Assembly (NCBI GenBank): GCA_037501455.1
Contig: CM074855.1
Coordinates: forward strand, 32,583,001 to 32,647,000
DNA: 64,000 bases
Direction: 5' to 3'
Source of the DNA: Lantana camara
Taxonomy: Eukaryota; Streptophyta; Magnoliopsida; Lamiales; Verbenaceae
In this document: positions 38,341 through 50,562 of the stretch, in pieces
How the letters are laid out: every line of letters starts with the position of its first letter
Position numbering within the stretch: the stretch's first letter is position 1
The notes under the pieces: model-generated
Databases searched by the model: none
The model's input: only the letters and a program-made list of their open reading frames with translations
Told to the model about the DNA's origin: nothing
Position numbers and translations under genes: made by a program

Positions 38341-40781
38341 TAGGGGTGAACAAAAAAATCGAACCGAACCAAACCGAAGAGGTCCGATTTCGATTTTGGT
38401 TAGCAATATTTATAATTTTTTATTTCGGTTTTTGGTTTTTGGTTTTTATCGATAAACCGAAGAGGTCCGAAGAGCTTTGGTTTTTGGTTTTTACCGATAA
38501 ACCGAACCAGGCCCCCTTTTTTTTCAAAGTTTTTTATATTCCATGAATAATTCACGCTTTACACTTCTTAATCACGCTTTAGAATCCCCAAAAATAATTT
38601 TCAGACATCAAGAATTTTAGATCTGGGGTTTCTTTCTTTCACATTCTTCTTCTTTCTCTCACATTCTTCTTCGCTCTTCAGTTCTTCTTCTTCCCAGTTC
38701 CTAAAATCACCCTTTCCCACCAACGACGCCACACACCTCCCCTGCCAGCCGCCGTCAGTAACCACCAGCCCACCACCCACCTCTTGCCCCTCAATCGCCA
38801 TTCGACAAGCCGCTGCGCTACCTTCCTAATTCCTGGTAAGTCTTGAGATAATTTTTTTTTTTTTTTTGCTGGGTGCAATTGCTGCCATTATTTGCTGGTT
38901 TCATGAGTTTCCATGTAGGTTTTGGTTGGACATTTTCAGCTTTGTTACCATTTTTTATGTCCAGCAGAATATCAAGTTGAGTGGGTGGGGGAATTAGGGA
39001 TTTAGTGGGCTGCATTAGAATTTTGCCTTCCTAATTCCTAATATCTAGCTGACTAAAAGTGCATTGTGTTGTCTGTGCAATTGAGAAATTTTTTGACAAA
39101 CACGTTATCAACTTACCATGGTTAAATTTAGCCTAAAATTGGTTAGAAACAGTCTAAAATTAGCCTGAATTTAGTTAGAGCTTAGAAATAGTCTAAAATT
39201 AGTCTGAAATTATTTCTTTTCTCTTGAATCTTGACTGAAGTTTCGAATTGGGCTGAAGTTTCGATTTTAGCTTGAAATTAGACTAAATACGGCTAGAATT
39301 CAACTGAAATTAGTATGAAATTATTTGTTTTATCTTGAATCTTGGCTGAAGTTTCAAATTGCCTTGAAGTTTCAATTTTAGCTTGAAATTTGATAAGTAT
39401 TGGGGTGATCCGAAGAAGATGAACATGATGTTGCTTGTTGTTGTTGTTGTACTTGACCCTCATTATAAGCTCACATATGTTAAATTCACTTTAGAGTACA
39501 TGTACGAAGAACAATTAGGAGCTGAAATCTCTGAATTGGCAACAAAAGCACTTTATGAGGTGTTCGAAGAATATCATAATATGTTTGTTTCTTCTTGTAG
39601 AAGAAGTACATCAGACACTTCGTCAACGATTTCGGGCCAAAGTTGTGTAACTGATTCCGATTTCGATGCTGAGAAAGAGACTGAATAATCTCATAAAATG
39701 TCAAGATATCTTAGTAGTGTGGGTGATAGTTCAAACAAATCGGAGCTAGAAAAATATTTGAGAGAGGATAGAGAACCACTTGATTCGAACTTTGATATTC
39801 TAGAGTATTGGAAGGTGAACTCCTCTCGATTTCTGATTTTAGCAAGGATGGCTTGTGATTTGTTGGCTATTCCCATTTCTACTGTTGCGTCGAAATCTAC
39901 TTTCAGTACATGGGGTCGTGTGACAGATGATTTCAGAGATTGTTTGACTCCAAGTATGGTACAAGCTCTCATTTGTACTCAAGATTGGCTTCGAAATGAG
40001 CCTCCACCACCGGTTGAGGAAGACTATGGTGAAATTACATGCATTGAAAAATGTATTTTTATATTATGTAAATTTAATAAAATTTAAGCTCATTAACATA
40101 TGTTATTACACTTTAACAATTGTCATTTTCTTATGTTTTATAATTGTAGAAGAAATCTCAAGTGTGAATATGCGAAACATGGTCTTTAGCTTGTGAAAAG
40201 TTTGAGGTTTGTGTGGTAAGCAATGTATGTTTCATTTGCTATTTAACTTAAATTTTTTATTTGCAATATTAAGAGTAATTGATTTCATTTTGTAGGTTGA
40301 TTAGAATTGAAGAAATGATGTTAATGTTTAGAATCTGGATTCTGGACATTTTCAGACTTTGGTTGATTATTATGCAAAACTTGCTGCTGTAATATGGAGA
40401 TTGAATCTGGATTTCTTGTGTTTTATAATGTTGGACTTGGAATGCTTTTCATTTTTTAGTTGAATTGATGCCTGCTGCCTACTCGAACCTGCTGAAGACA
40501 TGGAAAATCACTTGTTGTTGTTGAATCTGGAGTTTATGTTGTTTTAACTTTTAATGTTTGACGTTATTTTACATTTTAATGCATGTTTCCATGTTTTTGA
40601 TTTAATTATTTGAATTGTTCCCAGGTTTTTTCAATTTTTTTTATTTTTATTAAATTTTGGCTTTTTCGGTTAATAACCGAAACCGAACCGATCAAGTGGT
40701 TAGGTAAAATCAAAAACTAAAATTTCGGTTAACCGAACTAAAAAACCGAAAATTTGATTTTTTACCGAATGTTCACCCCTA
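38341..40781. mobile_element. hAT element with transposase remnant
   Basis: The ends are TAGGGGTGAAC and GTTCACCCCTA, with AACCGAACC-rich subterminal repeats on both sides. The interior encodes the C-terminal part of a hAT transposase. The 8-bp flanks (GTTCGACT and ACTCCCTT) do not match, so the target duplication has decayed or one flank has been rearranged. It splits the interior of X. Confidence 0.88.
39383..40087 (+). pseudogene. hAT transposase C-terminal fragment
   Basis: From 39383 the frame encodes KFDKYWGDPKKMNMMLL and LDPHYKLTYVKF, typical of RICESLEEPER-like hAT transposases. It then meets a TAA at 39686-39688. The same frame resumes and carries the hAT dimerisation region (YWKVNSSRFLILARMACDLL, then IPISTVASKSTFSTWGRV) up to 40087. 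The N-terminal BED finger and most of the catalytic core are absent. This is therefore an internally truncated copy with a nonsense mutation, not a domesticated gene. Confidence 0.9.
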
Positions 40782-41296
40782 ACTCCCTTGTACCTAGCAC
40801 GCATTCTGCTGATCCTGCTCATCCTCAAAATTCTTAAGTCTGCAGATCGAGAAGAAAAGAAATCGACTAGCCATAAATAAAAATGCATAATGCAGAATGT
40901 AAAATGCACAAATTGTTCAAGGACCCCGAGACGGGGGTTCAGTCGAAGTGAGAGCATACTGAAGTGGAAACTCCGTCACCTTATCCCAAGGATGATGCCC
41001 GCTTCGACCAGATACTCCATCCTCGTCAATTGCACGTGGTCCAGCAGGTTAAGTTTCACTAGTAGATCGAAATTATTGTGAAGCCAGGACTCCGAGTTGA
41101 TGGGAAGTTTCTTTGAGTCAGCACCACCCCAAGTGAGTCGGAACAAGGGGGCGATCAGACAGTTTATGAAGAAAAACTTAGACTTCTATTCTTTCCTATT
41201 TGAAGTAGTGGGGATCGAGACCAGCTTGCGGTTCGGTTTCGACTGAAGGTTGTAGTACCCCGACCCAGACTTGGAAGCATTATTCAGAGTGAAGAA
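40782..41296. other. Interior of element X, decayed antisense coding sequence
   Basis: It lies directly downstream, in antisense orientation, of the transposon-like ORF. Short Pro/Ser/Glu-rich fragments in the - frames suggest decayed coding sequence, but no domain can be supported. Confidence 0.35.
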
Positions 41297-41905
41297 CTAC
41301 CCAAAGTCCTCGATCTCAGGCTTAAATTTGAGCCACTTGATTATGATGATCATACAGTTCATCAGTGCATAGGAGTTTGGAGTGAGCTGGGCTGGGCACA
41401 TGTTGAATCGAGTGAGGAAGTTTGATATGACCGGAGGCAGAGGAAGTCTGAACCCGTGCTTCACCGAAGTGTAATAAATCCCCACTGAATTTGGCTATTT
41501 AGGTTGGCCCACTCTCTCCCCATCATCTGGCAATCGAACTGAATGCGACTGAGCATGGGCCAGCTTAGTCTCGACCTCTCGGAGTTCGATTGCCATCATG
41601 GTCGATGCCCGCTGTGACACGTCGGTCAAGGTTCGATATATGTGCGGGGGATTCTCCTTCGCAGGGGAATTCTCCACTTGGGCTTAAGCTCCTTCTTCTT
41701 CTTCCTCCTTAACATCATCCACAAACTGGTAATTCCTTCTTGAGGTCGAGGCCACCTCTTCTCCATTAGCGGTGCTTGTCCTAGGGAGCGACCCGACCAG
41801 GGAACATAAGCTCTCATTGGGCAAAGGTGGAACTTTTGGGGGGCCCTCACCCCGATCTGGAGAGGGGGTAAAAACAGGAGTTTGCTCGACCTGGTTTTGT
41901 TCCAT
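41297..41905 (-). pseudogene. Antisense ORF of element X, N-terminal half (gypsy-type transposon domain)
   Basis: Reading leftwards, the ATG at 41905-41903 begins MEQNQVEQTPVFTPSPDRGE. An acidic stretch (VDDVKEEEEEG) follows to a stop near 41684. A second frame then carries TLTDVSQRASTMMAIELREV. A third (41485-41297) reads GIYYTSVKHGFRLPLPPVIS, then RFNMCPAQLTPNSYALMN. The 'FRLPLPP...FLTRFN..PAQLTPNSYALMN' pattern resembles the plant 'putative gypsy type transposon' family (Pfam Transposase_28), by memory. Two frame changes or lost introns make it a likely pseudogene. A TATA box lies at 42046-42053. The coiled-coil portion appears to be 18412-19144. Confidence 0.6.
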
Positions 41906-42045
41906 GATGCAAATGTTGTGAAAAAATTGAAAGCGAATTACCTTAACTTGCTCGGAGGTTTGCTTCAAAAATCGAACTGGGTGATCGGAGCAGCTCGATC
42001 GTTCCAGTCTTACAATGTGAGAAATGAGGCTAGGGGGAGGTCTTT

Positions 42046-42053
42046 TATTTATA
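42046..42053 (-). promoter_or_regulatory. Antisense TATA box inside element X
   Basis: On the - strand the context is CCTCTATAAATAAAAGACC, about 140 bp upstream of the ATG at 41905. It would give the antisense gene its own promoter, independent of the LTR. Confidence 0.5.
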
Positions 42054-42125
42054 GAGGTTGAAAAGTAATGTCTCAAAAGACGAAACAACGCAATCATTAC
42101 CGCCTCCACGTCGTTTCACTCTAAA

Positions 42126-44401
42126 TGTTGGAAATAACAGGAATCAGAAAGCAACGGAATTTTAAAATTTTTCCAACAAAAGGATCTTGGACTCGCAATC
42201 GTGTATCCAAATTCGTAGAGGTCAAGAAACTCACTTGGGTAGTAGCTTTCTTGACACGTTTTGAGCCGCCCTCAAACGCGCTTCATGCGGTAATGGCAAC
42301 CCGTTCCTCGAAAGTCTCTTTCTACTTCGGAATCCATTGTAGGGATAACAATCCACACCAACCTAGATTCAAATCATGTTAGGGAAGTTCTTAACAATAT
42401 AACATAAAGAAAGAAACATGAAACGAGAAAAGCATGATTGAAACTCCCTTCGAAAACCAGTTTTGCGAAAGTAGAAAACTGTCAGTCACAAAACCCTCGT
42501 GAAAAAATTCATCCTTCAGGATATGGACGAACGGTTTTCGCCATCTTCTTTGGTTCGATTTTTTCACTCGTTTCATGTTGGGTTCAGAATCGTTTCATCA
42601 TCCCTTCTGATCGTTTTGCTTGATCCCCACTTTTTGGTAAAGCTCGAATCTTCAAAACTTCTAACTTGAAGCTCTCTAGAGATAGTCCACCAACTTGGCT
42701 ACAATCTAACTAGTAAGGATGCTAGTTCTCTAGTTGGTGTTTAGGCTTAACCTAGGGTTTCGTTTATCTTGGAGAAAGGATGGTGTTCAACACATGAACC
42801 AAAAGAATTCTCGATTAGCTCTAAGAGGAGCTCGAGCTCCCCTATATATAGAAAGGGAGGACCGATAATCCTAGTCCTTATGGACCAAGGATTTGGTCCC
42901 TCTCTCCTATTACTTGATCATCAAGTAATTTTGACTTTGACTTTGAATTCAAATTCAAATCAACTTTCAAGAGAGCTAAAATATCCAAACTATTTTTGGA
43001 TAATTTTATACTTTATTTATTTAAAATAAATAACTTATTTTATCTAATTAATTAATTCATAATTAATTAACTAGATTATTTTTTCTCCAAAATAAGACTT
43101 TCTTTTTAATTCAAAATTAAACCAAAGTCTATTAAATAATTAATAAATTAATTATTTAATATTCAATCAAATAAACACGTGTGGCACACGTGTCCCTATG
43201 ACACGTGTCCAGTCACGTGACCCACACGTGTGGTTTCACACGTGTGGAACCCTCTAGGCCCGATTAACTCGTTTAATCATTTTAAAGCCTCAACTCATGT
43301 AACCAAGTTGTTGTGTGTGACCCTCTAGGTTCTCAATTCAATTAGCAGTGACCCTAATTAATTAATTCACTAATTAATTAATCAGTCCACAGATTAAACG
43401 ACCATAGTTTAGCAACAGGTGTTTAACCCCTAGCTGAATTGGAATGTTCGGATTCGACAGAACCTTTAAGTCATTGATTCATGTGAGATACAATCCTCCT
43501 ACTTACTATCTCTCAACCAAGATCTAGGGTAAGGGAATAATTAGAACCCTAATAATCTGGTCTTAAAGCCAAGTGCATTTTATATCCATTTGATCTCAAT
43601 CCAAGAAACCCTTTTCTTGATGTCTTGATCTACTGCCTTGGCCAAGGACTCCATATGTCATATGAATGACTTACACAATAAGAGATCACCTTGCAAATGC
43701 AAGTGTAGGTCCTTTCTTGATTCTCATTCACTTTCATGAATCACTTGTGCAGCCCCAGCATAAGCCTTGAATCAGTTGTCTAAGGCAACACCCTTTAAAG
43801 CTTATACCTAAGACTACAGAGTTAACTCATAAAGTGACAAGGAACCTCAAGTCTAAGGATCAATTAATCACATCAATGACTCGTGAGATATTTCCTAATC
43901 TGGAAGTTTCCATTTCCTGAAATAGAAACTTCCTTTCCCATTTAGGAATCTTCTCACACGGGGCACCTCAGTGAACTTACTTATTGAAGTAAGCACCCTC
44001 ATGTATCACGCACGTATCAACTATACACTTTGCACCTACATGAAACAAGGTGGTCCTTCTTAAGGGCGTGATCCCACAAGCAAGCCTTAGAGGAGTCAGG
44101 TTGACACTCCCACTGTCTGTAGGACTCATCGGCTTGGAGTATTTTACTAATCATGACTTATGTGATATAGGGCTCGTTTCATGAACCATTTCACCTAAAT
44201 GGTAGAGTCCTAAAGTCATCAGGATTAGGGGAGTTCTCATACATGCACAGCTAAAGTAAACGCATACCAAACAAGAGCATATAAAGAAGTGTTTGCCTAT
44301 GATATTAATCAATCGTATATTATTCAAAGATTGTTTGTGATACTAGGAAAGTCCCAAAACGGATTATGACTAATCGGCTTTCTAGGGCACTATTCCTAAC
44401 A
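42126..44401 (-). mobile_element. Copia solo LTR (copia 2 family)
   Basis: On the + strand it starts TGTTGGAAATAAC and ends CTATTCCTAACA, so it is - oriented, 2276 bp. The exact 5-bp duplication CTAAA lies at 42121-42125 and 44402-44406. Its complement matches the copia 2 LTR at 50563, sharing AAAGCCGAT, the CTACAGACAGTGGGAGTGTC block and CTAGAGGGTCACA blocks. It contains several CACGTGT phrases near 43170-43250. Confidence 0.95.
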
Positions 44402-44514
44402 CTAAAGACACGGCACATTTAATGCGGTGGCGGATCAATTTGTACAGTCACGACCGTTCCCCTACCTGGTGCCAGATCGATAAAATTACCCATGTGAACT
44501 ATTCCTGGGGCCTC

Positions 44515-45372
44515 TGACATGGCAAAATATCACTTGGCTACGTGGCATGCCTTAAGAGGACCCCGTAGACACTGCACCAGCCTGGGCCAATCGAAAATGG
44601 ACACGTGTCCGCCACCTCAGCATCGTTTTGAGCCAGATGGATTCCACGTGGGCATCAGGCAAGGTCAAATGGGTGCATGACCCTCTGCCACGCGGCCTAA
44701 TCACCCTCAGACCGATTAGATTAACCAGGTGAGTTAGTTTCTCATAGTTCCTCGGTAGATCAATAATACCAGTATCTCTCGATTTGACTTATCTGACCTC
44801 GCCGCGCAAGTCAGATCGATTTGCTCTCTAGAATAGTCGATCTAGCAAGTGGTCGTACCTTGTAGAGACCATCCCTCGATCTCTAGATCGATTTATGAGT
44901 CATCAGATAAGTATGTGCCCTAAAGCATCTTTGTCCGGACACGCATCACCATATCATTTCCTAGAACAAGCGTACAAGGAAGCATTAATTACTCCTCTGT
45001 ACCTAAATTACCCAAAAGGGAAAAAGGTGAACTAACTGTAAAACTGTTGATCGGGTCGATTATAACTGATAGTCAGAGAGACATGCGGTGCCATTAATAA
45101 CAGTTCAAAGTACACCTAGTATTGTGTTAATGAGCCCATGGCTATAAATACCTCTCCTATGAACAGTTGTTGGTAAGCATTTAAGAGCATTCAATAATGT
45201 TTATTTCTCTCACTAAATTACCATATACTGACTTAAGCTTCAGAGGGTCTATCTCGGTAACAACCCCGTCTGTTTTACCATTAGGTGTTCAGTATTTTGC
45301 AGATCGATTAGAGCCCACTTAAACAACTTCTTGACAGATCGAAATGAGACATCCAATCAGATCGACAACTCA
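44515..45372 (+). repeat. Right LTR of element X, with hAT empty site
   Basis: This uninterrupted copy is about 858 bp. The site CCTTGTAG at 44858-44865 is the empty version of the hAT target filled at 13100. The TATA box is at 45143-45150. A conserved U5 block beginning near 45225 matches 17195. Confidence 0.85.
45143..45150 (+). promoter_or_regulatory. TATA box of right LTR of X
   Basis: TATAAATA within GGCTATAAATACC is conserved with the left LTR. Confidence 0.6.
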
Positions 45373-45453
45373 GCTCGACTAAGTTTTAGCATGATCAAAT
45401 ATAAAAAAGTAAATATAAATACATAATATGTAACGAATAATTATTATTTAATT

Positions 45454-47268
45454 TGTGACACCCCGTCTGACCGTACGTACAGGTTCGTGCCACGTGTGAG
45501 TTTATTTTCTATAATTGCATTTATTTTCATATTTTTTTGATGCATTTATTTGATATCTAATTCTTTATTATATGACTTATATGATTTTATATGAAATTAT
45601 ATCGATTATTTAATTTAAATGTCAAGAATATGCCTTAAGTGTTTATATGATTTGAATTCTTATGATTTATGAATTTATAAGATATGAATTTTGTCTCTAG
45701 CATGCTAATTTCAAGAATTATGTGATATATATGATTTAAGGGCTTATTTTTATGATTTTTGTTTGATTTGGACTTGATTGAAACCTTAGAGGACTCAATT
45801 GTACTTTTTCATAAGTTTTGGGCCAATTTGCAATTTAGCCATTCTTGAGTCCTTGTTTGCAAAACATGAGCTCGAAAATTTCGATTTGAATTCTATCTTT
45901 GCTGTTAGACTCATTTTGACGATCTGGATCCAATGGAACAAGCCTCATAACTTTTCGATGCCGTTTGAACCTCCCATGAAATTAAATTCAATTCTTAGGA
46001 CCCATTTTGCCTCTTAGACTCATTTTTTAGCCATGGGATCCGATTTTTACCCCAAGTTTTGACCCATATTCAACCCTTTACTCTCTTGTCTCTCTCTTAT
46101 CCCTCTCATGCATAACCAGAACAAGAAAGAAGCAAGAAGAAGAGGCAAACAAGAGCAACATACCAAACCTTGCACCTTTGAGCTCATTAGGTCCCGTTTT
46201 CTTCCTCAAGCTTGAAGGTAAGTTTAGATTCTTGTTCTCCACATTCTTATGCATATTTTGATCTATTAGAATCTTATTTTGAGCTTGAGAATGCATGGTT
46301 ATGGAGATATTGATGAATAGTAAGGGTTTGATGTCTTTTATGAATAACTTGACCATCTTTGCACCATTTTGAGTTTTGAGACTTGTTTCTTGCTCCTTGT
46401 AGCTCATTTATTGCATATATATGTGTTTATTTGTTGGTAGTTGAGTCATGGTTGATTTTCCATTAATGTCCATAAGCTTTTCTTGCAAGATATCATGGTA
46501 TAAGTTGGTCATTTGAACTTCATTTCCTTGTCGGTTGCTAGCATGAGTTGTTGTGGCTGTTTGGCTTTATTTTCGTACCTGTTTTTCATGAAATTGAGTT
46601 GTTGTGTTACCTGTTATGTCTGCTGCTATTCATGGAGGAAGGAATAGGGATTTGCAGGTTGATCCATGGAGAAGACAAGCAATACAGCCCTCACCCCCCG
46701 TGAGGGGCATTGCTTGCAATTGGAGCCATGACTGCCCCAAGCCTTGTTGATGCTCACCCCCGTGGCACCTCTCTTTTATGCATGTTGCGTATTGTTTGCT
46801 TTTCTTTCATTCATTTTTTTATTTTCTCGCTTCGTTTATGACTCCTAAATGCTATTAACATGTAATATTATGTGTTAAATTACTTATATTAAATTTATGG
46901 ATTAATAATATGATTTATATAAGTTTTGGACTTAAATGATTTAAGTGGTAAATTCTTGCACCTCATATGCATACATTGCATTCATTTGCATTGCCAGGCA
47001 TCTAATTGGTACATAATCGAGTCTAAGTCTCGGGTATTATGTTTATTTGTTACAAAGCCACTTCCGGACATCGTCGAACCCTAGGCATAGGTGTCGGTTT
47101 GCCCGTTTTGGTCTCCGTTCCCTTCCCTACCACTTTTTCTATAAGGTGAGGTTTAGGATTCTTTCTTTTAGTTAAGCGACCTATGGCCTATTATATGTTG
47201 ATTTCTCACCCCGCATGTGATTATATACTTATTATATACTTAGATACGTGTTTATAGGCTATGTTTAT
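45454..47268 (+). mobile_element. Diverged gypsy LTR, 5' part
   Basis: It begins TGTGACACCCCGTC with GGTTCGTGCCACGTGTGAG, parallel to TGTAACGCCCC...GCACGCCACGTGTGAG at 58572. Near 47145 it has AAGGTGAGGTTTAGG, like the family's GTGAGGTTTTG block. It is cut off at 47268 by another LTR, and its 3' end is missing. Around 46676-46712 there is an imperfect extended palindrome with core CCTCAC-CCCCC-GTGAGG, at the place where other copies have paired palindromes. Confidence 0.65.
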
Positions 47269-47390
47269 TGTAGCACCTTACACGGTGGGTCACCACATCC
47301 CCCGTACCAAGGCCCAGTCCACATACGAAATGGAAGTCCGTATATGAACTAAACAATGGCAAACGGGAGACAGACATATACACACCTAAG

Positions 47391-49747
47391 CAGTGGCGGA
47401 GCCATATGTATATGAGGGGGTGCAATTGACCCCCCTCAACTTTCTTTTATATATATATATATAGATAGATAGATATATGTATGTAATTTTATGGGAATTT
47501 TCATTATTAACCCCCCTCACCAAAGTTAAAATTAATACTAGTGAGGGTCAATATAATAAATTATTAATAATTGAGACCACACAAATAATATAAGAGTTAT
47601 ATATACCCAACTCCCTTGTGTTATTCGAAATGAGCGTAAAAACCTTGTGTATATAAAATCTCATAGAATGTTAGTGTGTATTTTGTGCTTTATTTGCTTT
47701 GATTTTCCCCCTATATTTGACTGGAAATCTACTTAATTATGCTTAAATATGGCTTTGCAGGTCTAATTATGTTTGAATGAAGGATTGTACAAAATCTGGA
47801 TCAAAAGAAGCTACAAGTGAAGAGAAAGGCCTGAGCTATGACCTTCAAGCTATGATCATCCCTTGAGCCAAGGGTGACGTAGCAGACACCTCACCAAAGT
47901 CAAATGTTGCGGCTAACTTTCACTTTTTGACGAATTGAGCTGCTTTATACAGCTTTAACCAGTATTTTGCATCTCAAGGTTGGAAATCATGATACTTAGG
48001 GATTATAAAAGAGTATTTGCCTTGAAATGGGTGATCAGGTTGAGCTTACCAACCATTTAAACAAGGTTTATGAGAGACCAAAAGGACATTCAGTTTCTCT
48101 TGAAGAAGCAAGCACGTAGCAGTTGTAGCAGCTGGAGAAGCAGTAGAAAACAGGGGTCTTCTTCCCTGTTATGATCAACAAGCCTTTCTTTCCCTTTTCC
48201 TTCTCTTTTTAGCTAAATTTATACTAGTTTATGAATGTACTTGTGTAGATAAGCTAAGCCTACTTAATTTCAGTTCTAAAACATTTATTATCTGATCTTT
48301 TTGCAAGAATGTATAGCAGCTAAGTCTCTTTTTTCCTAGTTAAGTTGCTTCTTTGATTCATGCCTTGCATTTGTAAGGTCTAAGTGATTTCATGCAGCTC
48401 TAATCTCTTGGTATATGCATGTATCTTCGCTGTATGGTTTGAACTCGTTTTTGAGATGATTTTTTAATCAACTATTATCTTGATACTTGTTCTGTTTGAC
48501 TGCACAAATACTTGATCCGTAATTGTCATGTTAGATGTGCTTAAGAGTTACACATCATTGAAGGCTTACCTCCATGTTTGCTTGATAGTGATGAGATACA
48601 TGCTTAATACCTTAAACATTCCAAGCTTCTTGAGTTTGTTGGTTAGGATCAGTATCCTTTTCATGATTAATGCGATCACGAAGTTAAATCTTAGGATTGT
48701 ATCTTTAAGACTGCTTTGTGATAAAAGGATGGTTAGTGATCGTATCATAATCATTGTAAAAATAAGAAAGGATTAGGTGTGTAGAGCTTCTGAACACTAT
48801 AGCCGGTCTATCAAGAATTTAAAGTTGATTATTGCATTGATGATCGAATCAATGGCATGAATTATATGAACAACTTGGCTAGGATAACCTATCTCTTAAT
48901 CAATTTATTTCAGTCTTTAATTATCAGCTTGTTATCTCTGATTTTAGTGTTTTAGCTTTTAGTTTGCTAAATTACTCAAACCCCTCTTGTTTTGAACCGT
49001 TCTTGTGGATTGTTTACTTAGTTGTGTGTGGAATATAAAGCCTGCTAGTCCTTTGGGTTCGACCCTTTGCTGCTATACTCTATGTGTTGCGTATTGGAAA
49101 GTGAAGGTTTTTATTTGGTGGATTCGGCAACCATCATAGAAAACCTTGTGTTTTCTTAATTTTGTACTAAAAACCTTATGACCGAATGCTCGGATTTAGC
49201 TAATTTTCTTTACAAAAATGTTGGTTTTGTACTTATATGCATGATCTCTTAATTTTTAGAATTTCAATTTGCCTAAATATTCACAGAATTTCTCAAATAG
49301 GTCCTAAAATAATTTCTTTTAATATATAATTTTTTATCCATTAATTTCTCTTTAATATATGTTTTCTACCAACTTTTGATTTATGTCTTTCCTTTCGTGT
49401 TTTGCTTTCCAATAAGAATTTTTGTGATATTTATATTCTTTATTTATTTCTTGTATATATTGTTCCAAATATTTTCTTTTATATACTATTATATTTCTTT
49501 GCAAATATTTTTTATCTAATTTTTGCTTTTGTTTTCGTGAATAAGGGCAACACATTTGACTCAAACAACGTGTGAGGGTTTTTTATATTTATTTTTATAA
49601 AACACAGGATTTTTTATGCTAATTGTTGAAACATAGGGTTTTCTCTTGCATTTTCGATATTTCACAAGGTTTTCTATATATATAAATATATATGTACGGA
49701 AAAGCCTAAAATGACCCCCCTGAATCAAATTTTTGGCTCCGCCACTG
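47391..49747. mobile_element. hAT element (CAGTGGCGGAGCC ends)
   Basis: The ends CAGTGGCGGAGCCA and TGGCTCCGCCACTG are perfect inverted repeats. The 8-bp duplication CACCTAAG is exact (47383-47390 and 49748-49755). It is 2357 bp, including a nested 1468-bp solo LTR. There is no transposase, so it is non-autonomous. Confidence 0.96.
47669..49136 (+). mobile_element. Solo LTR nested in the hAT element
   Basis: It starts TGTTAGTGTGTATTTTG and ends GGCAACCATCA. The exact 5-bp duplication TAGAA lies at 47664-47668 and 49137-49141. The right end, with GGGTTCGACCCTTTGC and GGTGGATTCGGCAACC, resembles the 3' ends of Athila/Tat-type LTRs, which suggests + orientation. Family assignment is tentative. 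Confidence 0.82.
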
Positions 49748-50562
49748 CACCTAAGCTAGGCGGAAAGTAGACCCTGAACTCCCAAGAGCAAACAAACGCA
49801 AGTGCAGAAGCCTAAACATGTCATACAAAAGTTCAAACATACATAAGTAGGCGACGGGTTCAACTAGCATAGATACCTAATCCCGAATTACCAAATCATA
49901 AACGTAAATCATAAATGCAAACTGGTTCACCTATTCCTAGAAGTCTGTCCCGAAATAATACATAAATTAAACAATGCATACTTATACAAACGTACAACCA
50001 TATCGTACAAACTTAATCGAATTCAAAATGTGTATGCAAAAGGGACCAAACTTATACAAAAGACTCGACTCAAAACAAACTCCAACGACCCACTCATGCC
50101 GCCTAGCTCGAACTCTAAAGCAAAACCAGCAAAGCTAAAAACATGGGGAGGGGGAGGGCCAGTCCAAAGACTGAGTGAGGGGCTACCCACACACACCTAC
50201 ATATACATAAGAGCACAGCACGTTCAAAAGTAGATGTTCGTGAATCCGGGATTAGTTTTTTTGCACATCAAAACATTTGCCCGTGATAATATATATATAG
50301 GGAAACTTAACAAATAGAACAAAACGGAGCTTACATTACATATATCAGAGTGTAGGTTCATATCAAAGCAAACTTAGCAGACATATCAGAGCACGTTTTA
50401 CTAGGTTAAAATATACCAAATTTTATTTTAATTTATGAATCTACCCCCGTTTCACGAACTTATGACAGAACAGACAGAATGCTCGGCGAGTACGAGCTCA
50501 AACTCCAACCAACTCCTCAGATTCATATTCAAATCCAAACAAAAATCAAAGTCAAACATACC

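Larger units (their letters stand above)
12748..45372 (+). mobile_element. Non-autonomous Tat-like LTR element 'X', heavily interrupted
   Basis: Two homologous LTRs frame this region: 12748-17343 (interrupted by a hAT) and 44515-45372. Both begin TGACAYGGCAAAATATCAC and end ACAACTCA. Both contain TATAAATA and a U5 phrase resembling CACTGACTTGAGTGTCGGAGG, which I associate with Tat-lineage gypsy LTRs. The TATA box makes the LTRs + oriented. Removing the insertions leaves an interior of about 4 kb (17344-19770, 38194-38340, 40782-42125, 44407-44514) with no gag, protease, RT or integrase. It does carry an antisense gene (41297-41905 and 18412-19144). No target duplication matches at the outer ends (AGTAT versus GCTCG), and I found no convincing PBS or PPT. 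Boundaries and orientation are therefore less certain than the LTR homology itself. Confidence 0.75.
47269..50562 (-). mobile_element. Gypsy LTR, truncated by copia 2
   Basis: It starts TGTAGCACCTTACACGG on the + strand, followed by GTCCACATACGAAATGG as in other - oriented copies. It holds the AAGACTGAGTGAGGGG block near 50164. It is interrupted by a hAT element (47391-49747) and ends where copia 2 begins, so its 5' half, which would include any palindrome array, is absent from the window. Confidence 0.85.

Noticed and set aside
12748..45372. Minus orientation for element X, based on the coding strand and a TGGCACCAGG-like PBS near 44470
   Set aside because: Both LTRs have a conserved + strand TATA box and a Tat-like U5 block. 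The PBS match is weak, so + orientation with an antisense gene is preferred.
12743..45377. Target duplication for element X
   Set aside because: The outer flanks AGTAT and GCTCG do not match, so I do not claim one. The LTR homology still supports the element.
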